Origin: Alphaproteobacteria bacterium
GTDB taxonomy: Bacteria; Pseudomonadota; Alphaproteobacteria; Rhodobacterales; Rhodobacteraceae
Length of the DNA: 12,748 nucleotides
Assembly (NCBI GenBank): GCA_003696705.1
Contig: RFGD01000239.1
Location: 1-12,748, forward strand
Reading direction: 5' to 3'
The position numbers were made by a program, and so were the translations under genes. Positions 6,726-12,748 of the stretch are shown in pieces (within the stretch, counting starts at the first letter, position 1; the number at the start of each line of letters is the position of its first letter). The notes beneath the pieces were generated by a model. It had not been told where the DNA came from and searched no databases. It was given only the letters and a program-made list of their open reading frames with translations.

Positions 6726-6801
6726 GGCCCCGTAGCTCAGGGGATAGAGCAACCGCCTCCTAAGCGGTAGGTCATAGGTTCGAATCCTATCGGGGCCGCC
6801 A
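6726..6801 (+). tRNA. tRNA-Arg (anticodon CCU)
   Basis: A complete 76-base cloverleaf with encoded CCA. Acceptor GGCCCCG pairs with CGGGGCC; D arm is GCTC-AGGGGATA-GAGC; anticodon arm ACCGC-CTCCTAA-GCGGT gives anticodon CCT (CCU, Arg, reading AGG); variable loop AGGTC; T arm ATAGG-TTCGAAT-CCTAT; discriminator G followed by CCA. It is divergent from the LacI-family gene. The 115 bases from its end to the hlyD-like stop hold small GC-rich hairpins but no gene and no U-tract. tRNA-Arg genes are frequent integration sites, but no integrase or repeated tRNA 3' end is seen in this window. Confidence 0.97.
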
Positions 6802-6916
6802 GTCATTTCGCACACAAAGGTTTGCGGCTGAGGCCGCGATACGATCGAGCGGAAGACGCGGCTCTTGTCACGGGTGGCCGGCAGCGCGCATCGGCCTTGG
6901 GGCCGGCTTCGCGGCT

Positions 6917-8272
6917 TCAGGGTCCGCCCGGCGCGCCCCGCGCGTCCAGTCCCTGAAGATCGGCGAGTGTCAGCGCCTTTGCGGCAATTTCCCGGGCCCA
7001 GGCTGGTGGTGCGAAGGGGGACAACAACTCTTTCGTTGCGGCTCTGGCGGCCACCGAGAACGGCGCCGCAGCCATTCTCACGCGGACGACGGTCGCCATC
7101 GAAAGGCCGTTGAATGCCGCCCCTTCGGGGCCGCTCGACAGACGCGCCGCGCTCTCGGCTTCCAGACGGATCGGTATCTTGATCAGCTCGTCGGATCCGC
7201 CTTCGGGGCTTGACGGGACCAAACCGATCGTCCCGCGCAAGAGCCCACCCGTTCGCGCCAGCCCCAAGGGCCGCAGTTCCACCGGATCACCCTCGCGGAG
7301 CGCCGTCGCCTGAGCTAGGGGAACCGATACGGAGGCGAGGAACTGCCGCTCGGCCTCCCTTGCAATTTCGATGAACGGGACCTCGGCGCGGAAGCGCTCT
7401 CCGATCGGCAGTGCGCGAATTCGCGTCACGACCCCCGAGCCAGGCGCCACAAGGCGCGGCGCGGCGAGGCGCGCTTCAAGCCGCCGGCGGCGATCGGCAA
7501 GTGACTGAACCTTCCTCGAGATCTCCTCCAGCCGTTCGAGACGCGCAGATTCGCGCCGCAGATCCAAGGCATCGATGGCCGCAGAAAGAAAGACTTCGCG
7601 TTCCCGAAGAAGGTTCGCGGCAAGACCCATGCGGATGGCGCGGCGCGCGACTTCGGCCTTTTCGCGAAGATCGAGCGTATCTCGCCGCGCCGAAGCAAGA
7701 TCGAGCGAGAGCCGGCGCAACACCATGGCGCGGCGTTCGCCGACCGCTTCAGCCATGCTGGACAGGAATTCACGAGATCGTCTGTCTGCTTCGCGATCTA
7801 GCGCGCACCCCCTGAGCGCGATCGCGCGGCGCAAGGCATGCTCCGGTTGTGCACCATTTCCCGCCCCAGGACCGACGGGCGCGTCATCGCCCCCCGTGGC
7901 GCGCGACAGGCATTCACCCTCTGCAACCAGCGCATCGATCTCGGCGTCGATGGACGAGATCTGCGTCTCGAGATCCGTGCGGTCGAGGACCGCGACCACC
8001 TGGCCAAGACGCACCTGTTCGCCTTCTTCCACGACGACCGCGGCCAGCGCCGTTCCAGCGGGAATCGACACCCGCGCGATCTTCCTGGCAGGCCGAATCT
8101 GTCCGACATATTCGGCCGAGGTTGAAACCCGCACCTCACCAAGCCATCGGGCGGTCACCGCGACCAATCCGCCGACGGCGGCGGCGGAGACCACAAGCCA
8201 CCCTATCCGGTGCACCCAGCGGCGCGCGCCGAACCCGGCGGCCGTGACTGTTTCAGGCTGACGGTGTCGCAT
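6917..8272 (-). CDS. HlyD-like periplasmic adaptor (membrane fusion protein)
   Basis: Membrane fusion protein of 451 residues. A cytoplasmic basic N-terminus is followed by one membrane segment (about 22-44), a first lipoyl half-motif (about 66-100: VSIPAGTALAAVVVEEGEQV), a long charged helical hairpin likely to be coiled coil (about 145-270), the second lipoyl half (RLVAPGSGVVTRI, 273-285) and a beta-barrel region (GDPVELRPLG, RGTIGLVP). A Gly/Pro-rich insert interrupts the hairpin at about 124-143. Such adaptors bridge an inner-membrane pump and an outer-membrane channel. The ATG at 8272 lies inside the end of the ABC-like gene (20-base overlap), with only a weak GAAGAAAG ribosome site; an in-frame ATG at 8335 would overlap by 83 bases and adds only a basic tail. 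It is co-transcribed with, and surely a partner of, the upstream ABC-like protein. No outer-membrane TolC homologue is visible. Confidence 0.82.
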   Translation of the reverse strand: MRHRQPETVTAAGFGARRWVHRIGWLVVSAAAVGGLVAVTARWLGEVRVSTSAEYVGQIRPARKIARVSIPAGTALAAVVVEEGEQVRLGQVVAVLDRTDLETQISSIDAEIDALVAEGECLSRATGGDDAPVGPGAGNGAQPEHALRRAIALRGCALDREADRRSREFLSSMAEAVGERRAMVLRRLSLDLASARRDTLDLREKAEVARRAIRMGLAANLLREREVFLSAAIDALDLRRESARLERLEEISRKVQSLADRRRRLEARLAAPRLVAPGSGVVTRIRALPIGERFRAEVPFIEIAREAERQFLASVSVPLAQATALREGDPVELRPLGLARTGGLLRGTIGLVPSSPEGGSDELIKIPIRLEAESAARLSSGPEGAAFNGLSMATVVRVRMAAAPFSVAARAATKELLSPFAPPAWAREIAAKALTLADLQGLDARGAPGGP

Positions 8273-10217
8273 TGGCTTTCTTCGCTCCGGTCGCCTTGCG
8301 GGGGTCGTAGGTTTCGACCTTGACCTCGATGACACGCCGCTCGTCTTCGGCGCGGGGATCGAAGGAAAGGCTTCTGCGAATCACTTCGGCCAGGGGGCTT
8401 GCCCGTCCCGTGCCGCCCTCGAGTTCTGCGCGCGCGCTCTCGATCTGGCCCGACGTGATCTCGGGGCCCGTATCGCGCAGGCGGATGACACAATGGCCCT
8501 GGAAGTTCTTGAACTCGAAGCTGATCTTTTCCTCGGCCATCCCGACGGACGACTGACAGGAAAGCGCCAGGAGTTCTGCCGCAACCAGGCTGACGGCGCG
8601 GCGGTTGGCCTCGTCCCCGTTTCGACGGAATTGCGAGCGGATCCAGTTGACAAGGATGTCCTCGGACTCGAGCTGACGGCGGACGAGAAGCCGCGACCAG
8701 CCCGACGTCATGCGGGAGCGGACCTCGGCGGCGGGACCCACGTCCACGATCCGCCCTTCGTGCATCACGACCAGACGATCGCAGGTTTCGAGGAGTGCCC
8801 GGTGCGAGGTGCAAAGAAGAAAGGTGCGGCCGGCCCGGCGCTCGGCGCCGATGCGCTCCACCAACGCGGTCACGAGCTCTTCCGAGGCACCATCTTCAGG
8901 GCGGTCGAAGAGATAGAGCGGCGGCGCGACAAGAAAGGCGCGGGCCAGGGCGAGCGCTTTCGCGTCGCTGGAAGAAAGCTCGTTCGCGCGGCTCGTGCGG
9001 GTCACGCGATCGACGGCATCGGCCGAATAAAGGAGCTGCTCGAGCACAACCCGGCCCCGATCGACGAGGGCACCCCCGTGAAAACAGGTCAGGTTGTCGA
9101 GGCCCGATTCGGGAAGGTGAAGCGGAACGGCGCCGACATGTACAAGCGTCGCGGCCCGCGATTGGGGCGAGCGCTCCCACAAATCCTCGTCATTCATCGA
9201 CACGTTGCCGCGCACGTGGCAGCCCGCCAGGCTGAACGGATCGGCCAGCGCGCGGAGAAGCATCGACTTGCCCGCCGCCGCACCGCCGATGATCCCGACG
9301 ACGCTGCCCGGCTTCGCCTCCAAGTCGACATCGGTCAGTATTGCCTTTCCGTTTCTGTCGGTGACGGCAAGCCCCTGAATGTCCAGCCCGGCCGGGCCCG
9401 CAACATCTTCGCGTTCCCGGCGGGGCAGGCGGACGACCTCGTTACCGCCGTCGACGGCTTCCGGCCCCGGCTGACGTCGTTGCACGACATGTCGCGCCAC
9501 TGCGCCCGCGGACCAGAACGAGAGAAGGGCCACGGATGCAACGGCAGATGTATCGATGACCTCTCTCGCCGCCAGCCAGGCCGCTGTTGCAAAACCGCCG
9601 AGGAGCGCCCCCCAGGCGGCCGTCCTGACGACGGCGCCGGACAGCCCGTTGTGTTTCGGAACCGTGGCGGCGAGCCGGAAGCCGGTCATGTCCCGCCCGC
9701 CGAGCACCGGCACCGATTCTGCCGGCAGGAAATCCCAGAGCGGCTCTGCCTCGTCCCGGCGGTCCAGCCACGCCACCGCGAGCCACGCCACGCTACTTGC
9801 GATCAGCACCGGAAGCCCAAGAGCGGGATGAAGGAACTCGAGCACCATGAAGACCATGACGGCAACCACGGCCTGCGCCGATCGCGCAAAGCGAGTGCGC
9901 GCGTAGCGAAAGCCGCGAAGCGCCCGCGCATGGGCGTATTCGAGCGCCATGGTGCCAAAGAGGATCGTCACGGCAAACACCGACAGGAGCGGTGCGACCA
10001 GGGTTTCCCCGCGCTCGACCACCAGCCGGTCGAGATACACGGGCACGACGGCCACCGTCAGAATTCCGATGGCGATGAGCGCCGAGAACGTCCACGAAAG
10101 AACCCTCGCCCATCCCGGCGACGATCTGTCCCGGCCGCGCAGCACGGTTCCCGCGCAGGAATCCTCGCCCCCGGCGGAACGCCCTTCAAGCATGTCGGAA
10201 TCGGTGGATGCGGTCAT
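8253..10217 (-). CDS. Degenerate ABC-type membrane protein with a C-terminal GHKL-like extension
   Basis: A 654-residue fusion. Residues 38-243 contain six hydrophobic segments (about 38-60, 73-93, 113-129, 131-151, 197-217, 222-243). Their layout, with VVPVYLDRLVVERGETL at 57-73, recalls the permease half of PrtD/HasD-type I secretion ABC proteins, but is shorter. Residues 278-500 are an ABC ATPase domain with Walker A GGAAAGKS (311-318) and H-loop His472. The other motifs are altered: the Q-loop Gln is apparently Ala363, the signature is LSSSD (414-418) instead of LSGGQ, and Walker B LYLFDR (434-439) has Arg where the catalytic Glu belongs. Residues 515-640 are an extra domain with VAAELLAL and VIRLRDTGPEIT, resembling the N and G1 boxes of GHKL ATPases. 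The ATG at 10217 has GAAGG eight bases upstream; farther upstream Met codons lie in the intergenic region. First gene of a unit with the hlyD-like gene. Confidence 0.8.
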   Translation of the reverse strand: MTASTDSDMLEGRSAGGEDSCAGTVLRGRDRSSPGWARVLSWTFSALIAIGILTVAVVPVYLDRLVVERGETLVAPLLSVFAVTILFGTMALEYAHARALRGFRYARTRFARSAQAVVAVMVFMVLEFLHPALGLPVLIASSVAWLAVAWLDRRDEAEPLWDFLPAESVPVLGGRDMTGFRLAATVPKHNGLSGAVVRTAAWGALLGGFATAAWLAAREVIDTSAVASVALLSFWSAGAVARHVVQRRQPGPEAVDGGNEVVRLPRREREDVAGPAGLDIQGLAVTDRNGKAILTDVDLEAKPGSVVGIIGGAAAGKSMLLRALADPFSLAGCHVRGNVSMNDEDLWERSPQSRAATLVHVGAVPLHLPESGLDNLTCFHGGALVDRGRVVLEQLLYSADAVDRVTRTSRANELSSSDAKALALARAFLVAPPLYLFDRPEDGASEELVTALVERIGAERRAGRTFLLCTSHRALLETCDRLVVMHEGRIVDVGPAAEVRSRMTSGWSRLLVRRQLESEDILVNWIRSQFRRNGDEANRRAVSLVAAELLALSCQSSVGMAEEKISFEFKNFQGHCVIRLRDTGPEITSGQIESARAELEGGTGRASPLAEVIRRSLSFDPRAEDERRVIEVKVETYDPRKATGAKKANATPSA

Positions 10218-10265
10218 GATCCCGCCCTTCTCGTCAGATTGCTCTGCCCGGACCATAGCGGCATG

Positions 10266-10341
10266 CCCATTAACAATGTCTTGTCGCCCGAAGGAGGGGG
10301 CCGCCAGACCGCCGCGCTCCGATTCTCTCTTTGTTAACGGG
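10266..10341. promoter_or_regulatory. Divergent control region with an imperfect inverted repeat
   Basis: The 169-bp gap between the divergent ABC-like and DUF3131 genes contains CCCATTAACAATG (10266-10278) and CTTTGTTAACGGG (10329-10341). The reverse complement of the first matches the second at 11 of 13 bases, so the two face each other across 50 bp. Each contains TTAAC or its complement, the half-site of the alphaproteobacterial cell-cycle regulator CtrA, but the spacing is not that of a full TTAA-N7-TTAA box. AT-rich -10-like elements are also possible. The regulator is unknown. Confidence 0.3.
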
Positions 10342-10386
10342 CGCCAAGGTAGTCCTGAGCGCATCAACAAACGGGACGACCGCGAC

Positions 10387-12075
10387 ATGGATTCGGACAA
10401 GCAAGGAAAACGGGGCTCGGCGGCTCAGGGCATTCGCGCGTTCGGCGTTGCCGTCCTTGGCGTCGCGATCGTGTCCTGGGCTGTCGGCTCGGCCGCGCGA
10501 TCGATCTTCCTGCACCAGGAAGAGGAGATCATTCCGATCATCGCCGGTGGCGAACTTGATGATATCCCCGCCCTCATGCGGGGAAACCTGCCCACGGCGA
10601 CCACCAGCCTCGTGCGGGGGGAGAAGAAGCGCGAGAAGCCGCCACGCATGTGCGAGATGCCCGAGGACTACTTCGATCATCTCGACCGCGGAGAGGACCG
10701 CGCGCCGGGTTACACGCGCCGAAATGAATATATCCGCAAGTATCGGGACCGTCGCGGCTTCCTGACCGAGCGCGAGATGCGTGCGGCAAGGGCGGCGTGG
10801 CACTACTTCGAACTTTTCACCCAGGAAAGCACCGGGCTTGCCAATGCGGTGGGCAACTATCCGTCGACAACGCTCTGGGACACGGCGTCCTACGTCGCGG
10901 CGATGGTTGCGGCCTACGAGCTCTGCCTGATCGAGAAACCCGAGTTCGACCGGCGGATGATGAAGCTTCTGACCACGATGAAGCGCCTCGATCTCTTCCG
11001 CGGAGAGCTGCCGAACAAGGTGTATCACACCAAGACCGGCGCGAAGGTCGACTACACCAACAAGCCGGGCGAGATCGGGTTCTCGGCCCTCGACATCGGG
11101 CGATTCCTCGTGTGGATGCGGATCGTGAAGAACCGCTACCCCTACTTCGGCAATACCATCGATTCGATGCTGCTGAAGTGGGACTACTCGCACGTCATTG
11201 ACGCCGAAGGGCTCCTTTACGGCGGCCATATCGACAAGGAAACGGGCAAGACCCTGTATTCTCAGGAAGGACGGCTCGGGTACGAGGAATATGCCGCAAA
11301 GGGTTTCGCGCTGTGGGGGTTCCGCCCCCGGCTTGCCCATCGCGCCGAACCGTTCCTGACGGCCACGATGTACGGCATCGCCGTCCCCTATGACGGGCGC
11401 GACCCGCGCGTGTTCCACTCGCAGAACTACGTCGTGACGGAGTCCTATCTCCAGGACGGGCTGGAACTTGGCTGGGACCTTCCGCACGACGACTCATCGC
11501 CCGACTACGTCCATTCGGACGGCTGGCGCGCCGAGTTCGCCGACAGGATCTATGAAGTGCAGGAAGCCCGCTGGCGGCAGACCGGCTTCATGACCGCCCG
11601 CTCGGAACACAACGTCAAGGGGCCGCCCTATTTCACCTATGACACCATCTTCTCGGACGGCTACCCTTGGAACACGGTGACGCCGCGCGGCGACTACGTG
11701 CCGGATCATGCCGCGGTCGCCTCGAAGGCCGCTTTGGGCATGTGGGCCATGTGGGACACCGAATACACGGATGTCCTCTATGAAGCGATCATCGACCTCT
11801 ACGACCCGGAAAAGGGCATGTACGAGGGGCTCTACGAAAGCGGCGGCGGGCGCGTCGAGATCTTCACCGCCAACAACAACGGCGTCATCCTGACCGCCCT
11901 TCTCCACAAGGTGCAGGGGACGATCCTGACCCCGTACACTGGCGAAACCGAGGTCTGGTATACCGCCTTCCGCGACCAGGACATCCGCATCAAGCGCAAC
12001 ATGCCGGACCCTCCGCAGGAAGAAGACTGGCTTCCCGCGCTTCGTCACTCGATCCAACAAGAGGCTGAGTTCTGA
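10387..12075 (+). CDS. Membrane-anchored DUF3131 protein, putative carbohydrate-active alpha/alpha barrel
   Basis: A 562-residue protein that I recognise as resembling the DUF3131 family (PF11329). It has a short basic N-terminus, one membrane segment (about 18-38) and then a large domain predicted to be periplasmic. From about residue 130 to 515 the sequence alternates helices with aromatic/acidic loops, as in (alpha/alpha)6 glucoamylase-like barrels: TTLWDTASYVAAMVAAYEL (161-179), KPGEIGFSALDIGRFLVWM (226-244), VTESYLQDGLELGW (350-363), PPYFTYDTIFSDGYPW (413-428), YDPEKGMYEGLYESGG (472-487). Asp165, Glu229 and Asp236 are candidate catalytic or substrate-binding acids, but no residue can be assigned. 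A role in trimming or modifying an exported glycan is inferred. The ATG at 10387 gives a sensible membrane anchor, though its ribosome site is weak (GGGACG about ten bases upstream). Its TGA overlaps the next ATG by one base. Confidence 0.8.
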   Translation: MDSDKQGKRGSAAQGIRAFGVAVLGVAIVSWAVGSAARSIFLHQEEEIIPIIAGGELDDIPALMRGNLPTATTSLVRGEKKREKPPRMCEMPEDYFDHLDRGEDRAPGYTRRNEYIRKYRDRRGFLTEREMRAARAAWHYFELFTQESTGLANAVGNYPSTTLWDTASYVAAMVAAYELCLIEKPEFDRRMMKLLTTMKRLDLFRGELPNKVYHTKTGAKVDYTNKPGEIGFSALDIGRFLVWMRIVKNRYPYFGNTIDSMLLKWDYSHVIDAEGLLYGGHIDKETGKTLYSQEGRLGYEEYAAKGFALWGFRPRLAHRAEPFLTATMYGIAVPYDGRDPRVFHSQNYVVTESYLQDGLELGWDLPHDDSSPDYVHSDGWRAEFADRIYEVQEARWRQTGFMTARSEHNVKGPPYFTYDTIFSDGYPWNTVTPRGDYVPDHAAVASKAALGMWAMWDTEYTDVLYEAIIDLYDPEKGMYEGLYESGGGRVEIFTANNNGVILTALLHKVQGTILTPYTGETEVWYTAFRDQDIRIKRNMPDPPQEEDWLPALRHSIQQEAEF

Positions 12076-12748
12076 TGCAAAAACTGACCGTATCGATCGT
12101 CCTGGCTGGCGCCTTGCTGGCTGCGGCGCATCCCGCCATCGCTCAGAGCACTGCCTTCGAGCGCCGCGAGGAAGCCTTCGCGTCCGAAAACGCGATCCTC
12201 GACACGTCCATTCCATTCGCGATCGGCGCCCGACAGGCCGAGCAGAACCTCCGGGGGTCCTTCGGATGGCCCACGTTTCAGGAGGGCCTGGTTGACGGCG
12301 TCTACTTCCGCTTCGACCCGGACGGCTATGCGCGCTTTTCGCCGTCTCCGCGTCTCGACACCGACGTGTTCGAGGTCGTATGCCGGCCGCGAACCTACAC
12401 CTGCCAGGGCCAGAAACCGGGCCTGACGGTCCTCCTGAACGAGCGCGGCCAGCTTCAGCTCGTTCTGCCCAACGCCGCGCAGGGCGACACCTTTGCCCTT
12501 TCCGACGGCGTCTCGGAACTGGCGCTGCCCGAGCGCATCCTCCAGCCCCTCGACATTCGCCTCGAAACGCTGCTCGCATCCGGCGGCGAGTTGATCGTGC
12601 GCCGTGGCACCAACGAGATCGACCGGATTTCCCTGAAAGGATTCTCGGCCGTGGCCGCCTACCTTCGGTGGGTGGCCGCACGGCAGGACTACACCGTTCT
12701 GCCCCGGGGTTGGCCGGTGCCCAACTCGAAGGGTGCCGACGGCAACGA
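12075..12748 (+). CDS. Secreted protein of unknown function (3' end cut by window edge)
   Basis: An open frame of 224 codons starts at the ATG overlapping the DUF3131 stop (TGATG) and runs off the right edge without a stop. The first 23 residues form a clear Sec signal peptide: MQK, a hydrophobic core LTVSIVLAGALLAAA, then HPAIA before Gln24, an AxA-type cleavage site. The mature part contains FGWPTFQEGLVDGVYFRFD, two close cysteines in VVCRPRTYTCQG that could form a disulphide in the periplasm, and a beta-rich centre. The section around DRISLKGFSAVAAYLRWV looks like a helix after a strand. I do not recognise the family. Tight coupling to the DUF3131 gene implies a shared process in the envelope. 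The two minus-strand open frames across this region are antisense shadows. Confidence 0.85.
   Translation, partial: MQKLTVSIVLAGALLAAAHPAIAQSTAFERREEAFASENAILDTSIPFAIGARQAEQNLRGSFGWPTFQEGLVDGVYFRFDPDGYARFSPSPRLDTDVFEVVCRPRTYTCQGQKPGLTVLLNERGQLQLVLPNAAQGDTFALSDGVSELALPERILQPLDIRLETLLASGGELIVRRGTNEIDRISLKGFSAVAAYLRWVAARQDYTVLPRGWPVPNSKGADGN

Noticed and set aside
6824..6837. GCGGC-TGAG-GCCGC hairpin after tRNA-Arg as a terminator.
   Set aside because: Only a five-base stem and no U-tract follows on either strand, so it cannot be called a Rho-independent terminator.
6892..6905. CGGCC-TTGG-GGCCG hairpin 11 bases beyond the hlyD-like stop as a terminator.
   Set aside because: The stem is short and no U-run follows on the minus strand; such hairpins arise by chance in this GC content.
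8253..10217. Calling the ABC-like protein a bacteriocin or toxin exporter.
   Set aside because: There is no N-terminal peptidase C39 domain, no toxin or RTX substrate gene nearby, and the ATPase motifs are degenerate.
8493..10337. Plus-strand open frame of 614 codons opposite the ABC-like gene.
   Set aside because: Low-complexity, Arg/Gly/His-rich translation; the opposite strand carries membrane segments and a Walker A motif.
10270..11487. Minus-strand open frame of 405 codons opposite the DUF3131 gene.
   Set aside because: The plus-strand product has a membrane anchor and family-like motifs; the minus-strand translation has neither.
11494..12681. Minus-strand open frame of 395 codons at the right end.
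   Set aside because: It covers the 3' part of DUF3131 and the signal-peptide gene; its first part is Arg-rich noise, and the plus strand shows a clear signal peptide and coupled start.

Overview
The window is GC-rich and almost fully coding. It looks like a chromosomal segment of an alphaproteobacterium, most likely Rhodobacterales (Roseobacter/Rhodobacter type). The main reasons are an Irr-type Fur regulator divergent from fabA-fabB, a dapF-mtaB operon, and tight ATGA/TGATG gene overlaps. The assignment rests on gene content and protein resemblance recalled from memory, not on a search.

Left half (1-6801), housekeeping. fabB (cut by the left edge) follows fabA on the minus strand; together they make unsaturated fatty acids. 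Divergent from fabA is irr, whose stop overlaps the start of a small ABM-fold monooxygenase-like gene. That pair converges on a minus-strand operon dapF-mtaB-paiB (lysine/peptidoglycan precursor epimerase, tRNA t6A methylthiotransferase, FMN-binding PaiB-like protein), whose genes overlap or abut. A tRNA-Lys(UUU) gene is divergent from dapF. A GntR-like LacI-family regulator, with no sugar genes beside it, lies between tRNA-Lys and tRNA-Arg(CCU).

Right half (6917-12748), the least explained part. Two divergent transcription units meet at a 169-bp intergenic region. The minus-strand unit encodes a 654-residue protein with six predicted membrane segments, a degenerate ABC ATPase domain and a C-terminal tail resembling a worn GHKL ATPase, followed by an overlapping HlyD-like periplasmic adaptor. 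The plus-strand unit encodes a membrane-anchored DUF3131 protein (likely an alpha/alpha barrel of the carbohydrate-active type) overlapping by one base a secreted protein of unknown function that runs off the right edge. I infer an envelope or exopolysaccharide system with a type-I-secretion-derived ABC/adaptor pair. Substrate and function are not shown by the sequence, and the cluster may continue to the right.

All gaps between genes are under 170 bp. No CRISPR array, insertion sequence, transposase, integrase or rRNA was seen, and no canonical Rho-independent terminator with a U-tract was found.
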